Shown here one piece after another: positions 6,590-14,637 of a stretch of 41,342 nt of DNA. How positions within the stretch are numbered: position 1 is the first letter of the stretch; each line of letters begins with the position of its first letter. Position numbers and translations under genes: made by a program. This DNA comes from JAAELZ01 sp965209105. Lineage in GTDB: Bacteria; Pseudomonadota; Gammaproteobacteria; Arenicellales; Poriferihabitantaceae. The stretch is from positions 1 to 41,342 of the forward strand of contig CBDBQB010000009.1 in the NCBI GenBank assembly GCA_965209105.1, given 5' to 3'. The notes under the pieces are model-generated. The model ran no database searches. It was not told the origin of the DNA and saw only the letters and a list, made by a program, of their open reading frames with translations.

Positions 6590-7004
6590 ATGAAAATCTG
6601 TTCAAGATATTGAGCACCTTTTTAAATACCTAATAAAAACAGTTACATAGCCATTTTGTTCAGGTTGGCGACCGCGGTATTATCATTAGCATTTACTTAT
6701 TAACAACTGCGCATAATGTCAGATTCATGTAAAAGCGATGGCAGGCGCAAACTGTAAATCGCGCCTGACAGGTCGCGATTTTGCTGCAAGCAAGTTTACA
6801 TAGTCTGCATTATGCGAGCTTTACTCGCGATAGCGTGTCACAGCTCTTCAGTTCCCTAATCACTCCCTGAATACCCATCTTTTCGGTCGCACACGGATAA
6901 CGGTCTTAATCACGCTTACAGCGCGTCACAGGGATTACCAGTAATCAGCCAAACCAATAGTGTGCGGTACATGTATTACTGCACCTTTTTCTCATATATG
7001 AGAA
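6590..7004. other. Phage intergenic region (copy B/C junction)
   Basis: This is the exact counterpart of 757-1171. It contains the attachment hairpin, nested hairpins and the GATTAC-CA-GTAATC hairpin at 6933-6946, and has no convincing gene. It is the probable origin and packaging region of the phage. Confidence 0.55.
6706..6816. other. attP: CTXphi-like attP: inverted dif-like half-sites (copy B/C junction)
   Basis: The XerC-type arm lies at 6706-6716, with inverted pairs 6710-6718/6808-6816 and 6727-6733/6795-6801. The sequence is identical to the first junction. Both inverted half-sites are retained inside the array, which is expected when only one of the folded strands is exchanged at dif. 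Confidence 0.82.
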
Positions 7005-7211
7005 TTATCCCGTTTTATTTAGCTTTTTTAGGCTTATTTTGGCGTTTTCTACATCCTCGAGTTTTATATCTTCTAAACCTTTCCATATTGCCGCGTCTGC
7101 TACATCTGTGGGCTTTACTGGTTTTTGCTTTTGCAATGAAAGTTTCCATGCAATCTTTTCAATTACTTCCCAGCGGGAGCCTCTGACACGTAACGTATGT
7201 GGTTCTGTCAT
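7005..7211 (-). CDS. Putative ribbon-helix-helix-type phage repressor (copy C)
   Basis: Identical 68-residue counterpart of the copy B gene at 1172-1378. It is divergent from the replication gene, with the operator-like palindrome upstream. Several identical repressor genes would give superinfection immunity with raised dosage. Confidence 0.6.
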   Translation of the reverse strand: MTEPHTLRVRGSRWEVIEKIAWKLSLQKQKPVKPTDVADAAIWKGLEDIKLEDVENAKISLKKLNKTG

Positions 7212-7243
7212 TTTTATTTAAGTAGGTTGAGTGATATGTAAAG

Positions 7244-7284
7244 TATATCAATTAATTATTTTAAATTAGTAATTGGTTGATATA
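7244..7284. promoter_or_regulatory. Candidate phage operator palindrome (copy C)
   Basis: Arms at 7244-7258 and 7270-7284 match in 13 of 15 positions, as in copy B. The right arm overlaps the -35 box at 7277-7282. Confidence 0.55.
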
Positions 7285-7304
7285 TGACTAATAATTAGTA
7301 TAGA
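7277..7304 (+). promoter_or_regulatory. Candidate promoter of the phage replication operon (copy C)
   Basis: TTGATA (7277-7282) and TATAGA (7299-7304) are separated by 16 bp, the same arrangement as in copy B. Confidence 0.45.
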
Positions 7305-7339
7305 ATTACATAAAACATAATTTGTGATTATTGAATTAA

Positions 7340-8377
7340 ATGATTGATTGGATCAGCCTAGTTTTAGATTTACCACACGAAAGTATAAAGACAGGACGCA
7401 TCTTATCAATTGATGAAGATGGAACGCTTGAATACGAACGACCCAAGGCACAGCTTTTTGAAGGATCGTTTGAATCAAAAATGGTTTTCAGATCGCAGGG
7501 TGAATTGGATCGCGCAGGGCGATCAACGGAGTTATTTATCTCGGGTAATCCATCTAAGTTTTTACAAGGCCACAATGTATTTGGCGATGATCATTTGGTC
7601 GATCTGTTGAGGGGGGTTTTAATTAAAGTACATCGAGCAGGGGGCATTCAATTTGACTTATTTGAAGCATTATGCGCGATCGATAGTGGCATCGTATCAA
7701 GGATTGATTTAACTGAATCTATCCAGTTTTCAAATCGAAATCTTTGTCGGGCATACATTCGGCAGATTTCATTATTGGCACATACTCGATCCGGTAGACC
7801 TCACCAAACTAAATGGACTTTACATTTTCAAGCTAAGTCACGCCGCTGGAATGCAGTAATTTATTCCAAGGGTGATGAAATGGGTAAGCATTCATTACCT
7901 GAATCATTCTTACATTCAGATTATGTCAAAGGTCAAGCTGATGCTCTGGTACGTGTTGAGATCAGAATCAAAACCCTTGAGCTAATTCGCTTGGGTTGTC
8001 GACACGTCTACGATCTAACACAGGCAAAAATTGAAGCACTTTATAACGAATATGTCGGGAGGTTAAACATGGCTGAATCAGTTCAATTAACCAATGAAGC
8101 TATTAAGAAGTTATCACCATCAATACAAGCGACCTACCTTAAATGGAAGGCGGGTATTGACGTTTTAGGTGAGTTAACAACTCCCACATTTTATCGTCAC
8201 CGCTCCAAGATTCTAAACCTCGGTGTCGATATTTCGGTGCCGTATGAGAAAGAAAATCACTTCGACGTAATGCCTTTGAAGCAGGTGCTACGCGGTAAGC
8301 GATATGAGATTCCAGATGAGGCTTTCGAGAAAGAGCTTGTCTATCAACCAGAGCCGCTAAAGCTCGTAGTCAAATAG
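7340..8377 (+). CDS. Phage II/X-family replication initiation protein (copy C)
   Basis: Identical 345-residue counterpart of 1507-2544. The conserved GNPSKFLQGHNVFG block and the IYSKGDE motif with candidate tyrosine 175 are intact. Because the copies are head-to-tail, nicking at the origins of two adjacent copies could release a unit-length single strand without excision, as described for CTXphi arrays. Confidence 0.85.
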   Translation: MIDWISLVLDLPHESIKTGRILSIDEDGTLEYERPKAQLFEGSFESKMVFRSQGELDRAGRSTELFISGNPSKFLQGHNVFGDDHLVDLLRGVLIKVHRAGGIQFDLFEALCAIDSGIVSRIDLTESIQFSNRNLCRAYIRQISLLAHTRSGRPHQTKWTLHFQAKSRRWNAVIYSKGDEMGKHSLPESFLHSDYVKGQADALVRVEIRIKTLELIRLGCRHVYDLTQAKIEALYNEYVGRLNMAESVQLTNEAIKKLSPSIQATYLKWKAGIDVLGELTTPTFYRHRSKILNLGVDISVPYEKENHFDVMPLKQVLRGKRYEIPDEAFEKELVYQPEPLKLVVK

Positions 8378-8390
8378 AGAGGTAATACCA

Positions 8391-8762
8391 ATGAGTGCAA
8401 ATACACAAACCGTAGAAGCAAGTTCGCAGTCGCCCGCAAGCGTAAACGATTTACACAATCAAGAAGTTCGACGATTAGTCATGCAAGGTGGCATTTATGT
8501 TACGGGTGCGGTCGAACAATGGTCGATGGAAGGTAAATCTGGTAGTGCCGGATTTATTCAATTATTGATTCCTCAAAACGACGATACCAAGGCGCTTAAT
8601 TTGCTACGCATTAAAGTACCTGAGACTCGGTTCGGAACCATCGACGTATTGAACAAATCAAAGTCGTTCCAAATGGTTCAGATACAAATTGAAGTCAGCG
8701 AGTCCTACGGCAAAGTTCGTTACATCATGACTAAAGATCAGCCAACTATGAAGGCTAATTAG
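8391..8762 (+). CDS. Probable phage ssDNA-binding protein (copy C)
   Basis: Identical 123-residue counterpart of 2558-2929, with the same AGAGAGG ribosome binding site. Assigned from position after the replication gene, size and beta-rich character. Confidence 0.6.
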   Translation: MSANTQTVEASSQSPASVNDLHNQEVRRLVMQGGIYVTGAVEQWSMEGKSGSAGFIQLLIPQNDDTKALNLLRIKVPETRFGTIDVLNKSKSFQMVQIQIEVSESYGKVRYIMTKDQPTMKAN

Positions 8763-8792
8763 TCGGTATTAAAAACTTATTAAATAGAAGTA

Positions 8793-8909
8793 ATGAAATA
8801 TCAGATGGAAAATGTAGAACATGTTATGCAGTTTGGTCAGTATCTATTTTTTACATCTGTGTTTTTCACCGTTGTTATGTTTATCCTCCTCTACTTATAC
8901 AGACGTTAA
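8793..8909 (+). CDS. Small single-span membrane protein, gpVII/gpIX-like candidate (copy C)
   Basis: Identical 38-residue counterpart of 2960-3076. One hydrophobic helix is followed by a basic C-terminus, and the stop lies two bases before the next start. Confidence 0.6.
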   Translation: MKYQMENVEHVMQFGQYLFFTSVFFTVVMFILLYLYRR

Positions 8910-8911
8910 TC

Positions 8912-9145
8912 ATGCCATTAGTTATTCCATTATGTGATGCTGCTGATGTTCGGATATCTAATACAAATTCTGGCGAACGATTTAGATGCGAAGGCAGCGG
9001 ATGGCAACAAGTAAATTATGACGAATTAGTACCTGTCTATTTTGATTTAACCGAAACAGATAGGGCTATTATTGCAGGTGAAATTTTGCTTGCTCTTACC
9101 ATCGCGTATTGTTTTCGGATATTACGCAAAACCATATTTAATTAG
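8912..9145 (+). CDS. Small phage membrane protein, unknown (copy C)
   Basis: Identical 77-residue counterpart of 3079-3312, with two N-terminal cysteines and one C-terminal membrane span before RILRK. Confidence 0.65.
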   Translation: MPLVIPLCDAADVRISNTNSGERFRCEGSGWQQVNYDELVPVYFDLTETDRAIIAGEILLALTIAYCFRILRKTIFN

Positions 9146-9154
9146 GATATTTTT

Positions 9155-9358
9155 ATGAAAAACATTAAGAAACTGGCACTCGCCGTAGCGGTTACAGCAT
9201 CAACAAGTCCAGTATTTGCTGTGGCTATTGATACAGTGGCCATCACTTCACAGTTTGGCGAGTTAAATGCTGCACAAGCGGTTATTGGCGGGTTGCTGTT
9301 AGTCGCTGCTGGAATTGCAATTACCTTTAAATGGGGTAAAGGCATGATCTTCGGTTAA
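9155..9358 (+). CDS. Major coat protein, pVIII-like (copy C)
   Basis: Identical 67-residue counterpart of 3322-3525, with signal peptide 1-22, a single hydrophobic helix and basic C-terminus. Confidence 0.9.
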   Translation: MKNIKKLALAVAVTASTSPVFAVAIDTVAITSQFGELNAAQAVIGGLLLVAAGIAITFKWGKGMIFG

Positions 9359-9371
9359 ACCGAAGTTGAAG

Positions 9372-9393
9372 GTTAGGGGACGCCTTAACTTTT
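9372..9393 (+). terminator. Rho-independent terminator after the coat gene (copy C)
   Basis: Stem-loop at 9372-9389 followed by TTTT, as at 3539-3560. Confidence 0.65.
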
Positions 9394-9404
9394 GTATTAT
9401 TAAC

Positions 9405-9473
9405 ATGATAGATCATATCTCAATATTATTTTTTATAACCGTCATAGCTTGTGGCGTGATTATGTACACATGA
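9405..9473 (+). CDS. 22-residue membrane peptide coupled to the pIII-like gene (copy C)
   Basis: Identical counterpart of 3572-3640. The stop overlaps the ATG of the pIII-like gene at 9470 (ATGA). Confidence 0.4.
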   Translation: MIDHISILFFITVIACGVIMYT

Positions 9474-11092
9474 GAGTACTCCTTTACATCTTCATTATTC
9501 TATTACCTATCCAATCATACTCATATACTCAAGATCGGTGGTCTTCCTCACTGATTATCGACGGGGTACTTACCGGATTTTACGATCACACTGGCGAAGG
9601 AGTATCACAACTAGCGGCCGAAGCATTTTGTTTGCCTCGTGGTGGTGTTAATATTTTTAACATAGTAATCGATGGTGAAACGCAAAAAGGATATTCCATG
9701 TATTGCGTCGATGGAACCGGCCAAGCTATTAATTCATATTTACAACCATGCAGTGCTGGCCAATATTTTGATGGTGTTGGATGCGAAGAACAAAACGATT
9801 GTACAGCAGGAAATCAAAGTACTTATGGTGGGCCCTCAAGTTTGCCCACCGGTTCACGAGGTTGCGTTGGTAATTGCACAGTCGAAACGACCGGCGGCAC
9901 GATTGTTTGTTCAATTGAGGAGGGATATTCTTGTCATATAACGACAACTACTGGTCAAATGTGCGATGATCTTGGCAATCCAGAACAACCTCAAACACCT
10001 GTTCAACAAGAATGTTCAGTCGATCCGTATTGTGTCGTTAATCCCTCCGGTACGACCACCACAGATAATCAGGACGGTACTTCAACGACAGATAACGGTG
10101 ATGGCACGTCTACAACTGATAATGGCGATGGCACGTCTACAACTGATAATGGTGATGGTACTTCAACGACAGATAACGGTGATGGCACGTCTACAACTGA
10201 TAATGGTGACGGTACTTCAACGACAGATAACGGTGATGGCACGTCTACAACTGATAATGGCGATGGCACGTCTACAACTGATAATGGCGATGGAACGTCT
10301 ACAACTGATAATGGTGATGGCACGTCTACAATTGATAATGGTGATGGTACAACCACTACTGATAATGGTGATGGTACGACCACAATTACCGATCCAGACG
10401 GTAACTCTACTACCGAAGATAATGGTACATGCGATCATGTTCCTCATCTTTATTACGATCCAGCAGAGACTAACCCATACCCAGAATATGATGGATGTGA
10501 TAGTAAATTACATCCGACTGATAGCGATTCCAATACTGATACTAATATTGATTCTTCAGACCCTAACCCAGACGGTACAGATGGCGAAATGGGTACGGGT
10601 ACAGGCGGTAGTGGTACCAATGATCCGGGAGACACCATCGATACCGATGGCGATGGTGAACCGGACTGCAATCCTACTATCGAGATATGCGACACAGCAT
10701 TCAAACAGAATCAAGAACGAACTTGTGACGAACCACCCGTGTGCAAAGAAGAGGACAGTTATAAATGTGTAACTTTGCGTATACAGTGGGAATCAGCATG
10801 TTCAGCCGAGCTACCTGATGAGCTTAGAACTGATGAAGCGAAGTTTGATTCTATCGGTAATAAATATAATGAGAAGAATGATAAACCTGAGAGTGATGTA
10901 GACTTTTCATTATTCAATCTTGATTATGGCAAGTGGTCATATTCAAACGAATGTCCGGCCCCGATTGATGCAAACGTCCTGGGAACGAATATTACGATTA
11001 GCTTCCTTTTTTTCTGCCAACTCGCCGCAATTGTCGGAATATTAGTACCCATCATCGGAGTTTGGCATTCTACTAAATTGGTGATCGGATGA
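9470..11092 (+). CDS. pIII-like minor coat/adsorption protein with repeat linker (copy C)
   Basis: Identical 540-residue counterpart of 3637-5259: signal peptide, cysteine-rich N-domain, DGTSTTDNG repeat linker, TspB-like cysteine segment and C-terminal anchor. The repeat number equals that of copy B although such tracts change length readily, so the copies are very recent or kept uniform. Confidence 0.82.
   Translation: MRVLLYIFIILLPIQSYSYTQDRWSSSLIIDGVLTGFYDHTGEGVSQLAAEAFCLPRGGVNIFNIVIDGETQKGYSMYCVDGTGQAINSYLQPCSAGQYFDGVGCEEQNDCTAGNQSTYGGPSSLPTGSRGCVGNCTVETTGGTIVCSIEEGYSCHITTTTGQMCDDLGNPEQPQTPVQQECSVDPYCVVNPSGTTTTDNQDGTSTTDNGDGTSTTDNGDGTSTTDNGDGTSTTDNGDGTSTTDNGDGTSTTDNGDGTSTTDNGDGTSTTDNGDGTSTTDNGDGTSTIDNGDGTTTTDNGDGTTTITDPDGNSTTEDNGTCDHVPHLYYDPAETNPYPEYDGCDSKLHPTDSDSNTDTNIDSSDPNPDGTDGEMGTGTGGSGTNDPGDTIDTDGDGEPDCNPTIEICDTAFKQNQERTCDEPPVCKEEDSYKCVTLRIQWESACSAELPDELRTDEAKFDSIGNKYNEKNDKPESDVDFSLFNLDYGKWSYSNECPAPIDANVLGTNITISFLFFCQLAAIVGILVPIIGVWHSTKLVIG
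10073..10396 (+). repeat. Twelve 27-bp tandem repeats in the pIII-like gene (copy C)
   Basis: Same twelve in-frame units and the same order of synonymous variants as 4240-4563. Confidence 0.92.
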
Positions 11093-11376
11093 AGTTTATT
11101 TTCGATAAGATTTTGATATTTTTGGGCACATTTATGGGGCCAATTATAAACCGAATATTGGCACATTTTGGTTTAGCATTTGCAACGTACAAGGGATTTA
11201 ATATATTTCTTGATACCCTAATTGATGAGATGTCATTCAGACTGGGCGACTTACCGACTGGATCACTACAAATATTTATGATAATGAATATTGATGTTTA
11301 CTTTTCATTATTATTTTCAGCTATAACTATCCGCTACATTTTAAAACCGTTTAGCAATCTAACCCGAATAAAATGA
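11089..11376 (+). CDS. pVI-like minor coat protein, DUF2523 type (copy C)
   Basis: Identical 95-residue counterpart of 5256-5543, overlapping both neighbours by ATGA. Confidence 0.75.
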   Translation: MKFIFDKILIFLGTFMGPIINRILAHFGLAFATYKGFNIFLDTLIDEMSFRLGDLPTGSLQIFMIMNIDVYFSLLFSAITIRYILKPFSNLTRIK

Positions 11377-12422
11377 TTTATTTGCGTACCGGCAAGCCGG
11401 GTGCCGGGAAAACACTGCATACAATCGGCGAAGTTTTAAAGCGTTCACAACAAGAAAGCCGCCCAGTACACTACTGTAATATCGATGGATTAACATTAGA
11501 GTGGAAACTTATTGATGACCCTAAAAAATGGTATGAAGTAGAGCAGGGCGCTATCCTCCTAATTGATGAATGCTCACTAATTTTCCCGCCGTTGGTCAAT
11601 AAAGTTGGAACAAAAAAACCAGATCACTACAGCCAATTCGCCGAGCATCGACATCTTGGTCATGACATTTATTTACTCTCTCAACATGAAAACGATTTTG
11701 ATATTTTTATCCGTAGAAAGGCTGAAAATCATTTCCATTACAAGCCTAAATCCAAGACTCAAAGCTCATTACTCGAGTTTGACGGGTGCCGAGGGATTTC
11801 AGATGAAGATACAAAATTTAATAAGCCTATATCAAGACGATTGGTAAAGCATGATAAGAACCTATACAGCGTATATAAATCGGCTTCCATCCATTATGTC
11901 AAACGATCATGGTCAAAGAAATTACTGATTATTCCATTTTTGTTTATCACGTTATTTTTTGCGATATATCTTGTTTATGATACATTCACAACTATGGGCG
12001 ATGATGATATTGATGCCGATCCACTTACGAATATAGTTTTCAATCAGGATATTAAATCGACATTTCCAGACCCCATCAAAGCATTATCTGGCGATCGTTC
12101 TAAACGCCATCGGTCTTATGATTATTTAGAAGAGGGTTTATTGGCTAATCGAAATATTTATATCATTGGCCAATACAACGACACCTACTTTTTCGAGGTT
12201 GATAAGGTTACATTTTCGAGTGATGATTTACGCGAATTTGGCTATACAGTATCGATTAAGAATATCTGTATTGGTTTTATTAAATTAGAAAAACGTCACT
12301 TAGTGACCTGCAAACCATACTTAGACGCACCGAACAAAAGAACACAAAGAAACAAAAAGGAAGGGCGCGGCAAAGCGAAAAGCCGCGAGGCTCGCGCCGC
12401 GCCCTTTGACTTATCTGCATAG
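11373..12422 (+). CDS. zot: Zot/pI-like phage assembly ATPase (copy C)
   Basis: Identical 349-residue counterpart of 5540-6589, with Walker A 7-14, Walker B 61-66 and membrane span about 184-203. It is the last phage gene before the chromosomal junction, 116 bp from dif. Confidence 0.92.
   Translation: MIYLRTGKPGAGKTLHTIGEVLKRSQQESRPVHYCNIDGLTLEWKLIDDPKKWYEVEQGAILLIDECSLIFPPLVNKVGTKKPDHYSQFAEHRHLGHDIYLLSQHENDFDIFIRRKAENHFHYKPKSKTQSSLLEFDGCRGISDEDTKFNKPISRRLVKHDKNLYSVYKSASIHYVKRSWSKKLLIIPFLFITLFFAIYLVYDTFTTMGDDDIDADPLTNIVFNQDIKSTFPDPIKALSGDRSKRHRSYDYLEEGLLANRNIYIIGQYNDTYFFEVDKVTFSSDDLREFGYTVSIKNICIGFIKLEKRHLVTCKPYLDAPNKRTQRNKKEGRGKAKSREARAAPFDLSA
12361..12406. repeat. GC-rich hairpin at the 3' end of zot (copy C)
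   Basis: Perfect 11-bp arms at 12361-12371 and 12396-12406, same as in copies A and B. Confidence 0.7.
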
Positions 12423-12538
12423 ATGAAAATCTGTTCAAGATATTGAGCACCTTTTTAAATACCTAATAAAAACAGTTACATAGCCATTTTGTTCAGGTTG
12501 GCGACCGCGGTATTATCATTAGCATTTACTTATTAACA

Positions 12539-12566
12539 ACTGCGCATAATGTATATTATGTTAAGT
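12539..12566 (+). other. dif: Chromosomal dif site, rebuilt at the prophage right end
   Basis: ACTGCGCATAA (XerC arm, 12539-12549), TGTATA (centre, 12550-12555) and TTATGTTAAGT (XerD arm, 12556-12566) match the E. coli dif site except at the first two bases and one base near the end. The XerC arm is also the end of the phage unit, while the centre and XerD arm occur only here. This shows that the array is inserted at dif and left a complete site for chromosome-dimer resolution and further integrations. It also places the window at the replication terminus. Confidence 0.92.
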
Positions 12567-12955
12567 TACGCGCAATCCTTAATATTCTTTGCTTTTATTT
12601 CTCAATTGTTGTTTGCACTAAAATGACGAATGATTACGGGCTTTTTTCAAATATACAGACTCAGCATTCCAATACACATTTTCTTTAAATCTGAGAACTT
12701 GTTTATTTTTTCTTGTCACTCGGCTTGATCTTTAAGATTGCTGTGTGGTTTGGATGTATATACGGTCAATTAAATCATTAGCCACAGCGCTATTAGGACT
12801 CAACCATTGCTTGACCAATAGACGAACAATCATATACTATTGTATAGCTTTATAAGCCATTAAATCTCTGTACATTTAGTTGCATAGCCTTACCTAGGCG
12901 ATAAAGCACTATCAATAAATGTTTTTAATGCAAGGAAATAACTTAGGAGAATACA
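12567..12955. other. Intergenic region right of dif
   Basis: These 389 bases are AT-rich, and I see no coding frame in them. Only the ribosome binding site of the next gene (AGGAGA at 12946-12951) is clear. Confidence 0.5.
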
Positions 12956-14293
12956 ATGAATATACAAATTAGAAAACATGGAACAACAGCTATATTTTGC
13001 ATAGCATGGTTCTACTCTGGTGCTGCCATGGCGGCACAAAATACCGCCCCAGTCGGTGATGACGCTTACCCCGCTTACGGCAGTTGTGATTCGTCAGTGG
13101 TCCCTAATCTGCCGAACGGCTGGTCCGCCAATGCGTTATTGACGCCATTTCAGTCACAACCATTACAGGTTGCGAGAGTTTCAGTACAAAATTCGTCGGG
13201 GCAAGAGAGTAAGATGGTGGTCACTACCGATAATGTTCAGAGCAAAGGACCCACTGCTTGGTATATTCAAGGCGACAAAACCTACGCGCTTTCAAATAAT
13301 GCTGAGGGTCAATTGCAATGTCGTATCATGAGCTCTACCCCTACCCCGTGGGTCGCGCCGGCCTCCAACTTTTTAGCCAATGCTGGCTGTACTTGCCAGG
13401 GCAGTAACATAGTGACGGGTAAAGACTCTGAGGCATGGAGATGCCCCAATGGTCTAAACGAAGGCAATGGTCCTGAATACGATTGGTATTGGTTTACCAA
13501 AGACGAGAATAAGTATCCTAATCGCATCATCAATTCCCGGAATAACAACACCCACGATTTGCCCATTCTAGGAGATGCTTCTTTAGTTAATTTTACCGAT
13601 GTTGTTGCAGCGACCGACCCTCTGCTTGATAAGGCCAGTGCTGCATGTAATGGCATTTCGATTGAAATGAATCTAGTAAGCCCAACGATTGACGGTTTAG
13701 ATTATGAGGAAAACCATCCAGCACCTCCTACGTGGCCCAATACCGCCTTTGCAAATGGGGCCCTGTTCGCGGTCGATGGCAGCCATACTAGCATGGCAAT
13801 TTATTACGACTGGAACACTCTGCAAGAGGTCTCAAAGATCAAATCCTCTAATGGCGCAATTCAAGATACCCGGTTAACCAAGGGCATAACCTATGAAATT
13901 GGATACACTGCATCGAATACTCGTATATGCCAAGGCACTTTGGTTAATGTCGGTACATGGCACCCTACGTGGGCACATGACGATAATTGTGAATACATGG
14001 CGACCATTGACGGAAACTCGCCATTAAACCCAAGAGACACCCCACTACAGGCAATGGCGTGTTATTTTGGTGGTACGGGTGAATCAACTTCCAATATTCA
14101 GGCTTGGTATTCATACGATGATGAACCCGTGATGTTTTACGAAACAAATGCCGGTGATTTAGACCTGATTGATTATTATGAGTGGATGCCAAATGCCACT
14201 ATTCCCAGTGGTGTGTTATATCCAATCGATAGTTGTAGTGGCCCAGCTGAGGTATTACAAGGGTGCAACGCATGCCATGGAAAAGCCAGCTGA
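12956..14293 (+). CDS. Secreted protein of unknown function ending in a haem-c motif
   Basis: This 445-residue protein has a signal peptide (residues 1-26, cleavage after AMA) and a good AGGAGA ribosome binding site. The mature part is rich in Asn, Asp, Trp and Tyr and has scattered cysteines (for example GCTCQG and CNGIS), as expected for an exported, possibly disulphide-bonded protein. I recognise no domain in the body. The last residues read GCNACHGKAS, a CxxCH haem-c attachment motif (Cys437, Cys440, His441), but no cytochrome fold follows before the stop. The motif may bind one haem with ligands from the body, or be the remnant of a lost C-terminal cytochrome c domain. A hairpin terminator follows. 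Confidence 0.75.
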   Translation: MNIQIRKHGTTAIFCIAWFYSGAAMAAQNTAPVGDDAYPAYGSCDSSVVPNLPNGWSANALLTPFQSQPLQVARVSVQNSSGQESKMVVTTDNVQSKGPTAWYIQGDKTYALSNNAEGQLQCRIMSSTPTPWVAPASNFLANAGCTCQGSNIVTGKDSEAWRCPNGLNEGNGPEYDWYWFTKDENKYPNRIINSRNNNTHDLPILGDASLVNFTDVVAATDPLLDKASAACNGISIEMNLVSPTIDGLDYEENHPAPPTWPNTAFANGALFAVDGSHTSMAIYYDWNTLQEVSKIKSSNGAIQDTRLTKGITYEIGYTASNTRICQGTLVNVGTWHPTWAHDDNCEYMATIDGNSPLNPRDTPLQAMACYFGGTGESTSNIQAWYSYDDEPVMFYETNAGDLDLIDYYEWMPNATIPSGVLYPIDSCSGPAEVLQGCNACHGKAS

Positions 14294-14363
14294 ACGACGA
14301 CATATTTAATCTGACTGAGAATGGATCGAAGGGTGGCACCGTAGAGCACATCGGCTAAAAAAG

Positions 14364-14399
14364 AGCAGCCAAATTAATAGCTTAATCCATTTGGCTGCT
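14364..14399. terminator. Hairpin terminator after the haem-motif protein
   Basis: Perfect 11-bp inverted repeats AGCAGCCAAAT (14364-14374) and ATTTGGCTGCT (14389-14399) are separated by 14 bases. The T-run after it is weak (ACTTGTTTTA), so termination is likely but not certain. Confidence 0.55.
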
Positions 14400-14420
14400 A
14401 CTTGTTTTATGATCATATAT

Positions 14421-14439
14421 CCCAAATCCCAATATAGAA
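14421..14439. repeat. Left terminal inverted repeat of the IS1380-family element
   Basis: This 19-bp repeat is paired with 16045-16063 and begins CCC, as expected for IS1380-family ends. Confidence 0.75.
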
Positions 14440-14637
14440 CCTCTGAGCAGCCAATTTTGCCAAAGTGTTGGCGGTAGACTCAGATACAGCCCACACTTTC
14501 ACTCTGTAGGCGAGTTTTCAGGGGCAAATATCTCTCATTCGTAGATTTGTATGTGCAACGGCATTGATTGCTTAGGTTTCCCATATTTCAGGTACAACTA
14601 TGCCGTAAGCGAAATTAAGTTGATCGTATTAAGTCGC

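Larger units (their letters stand above)
884..6716 (+). mobile_element. Inovirus prophage copy B (complete, 5833 bp)
   Basis: This is a complete 5833-bp unit counted from the XerC-arm/central-region boundary of one junction to the same point of the next. It contains a divergent repressor-like gene, replication gene, ssDNA-binding candidate, small membrane proteins, major coat protein, terminator, pIII-like protein, pVI-like protein and Zot. Many genes overlap by ATGA, as usual in compact filamentous phages. There is no secretin (pIV) gene, so export would need a host secretin, as for CTXphi. No integrase or transposase is present, which fits use of host XerC/XerD. Confidence 0.93.
6717..12549 (+). 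mobile_element. Inovirus prophage copy C (complete, next to dif)
   Basis: This is the second complete 5833-bp unit, with the same genes as copy B at +5833. It ends in the XerC arm of the intact dif site at 12539-12566, where phage sequence gives way to chromosome. The first base that departs from the internal junctions is 12553, inside the dif central region. Confidence 0.93.
14294..14637. other. Gap between haem-motif protein and transposase
   Basis: This 344-bp stretch holds the hairpin terminator (14364-14399), the left terminal repeat of the IS1380-family element (14421-14439) and the non-coding 3' flank of its transposase. No further gene is seen. Confidence 0.6.
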
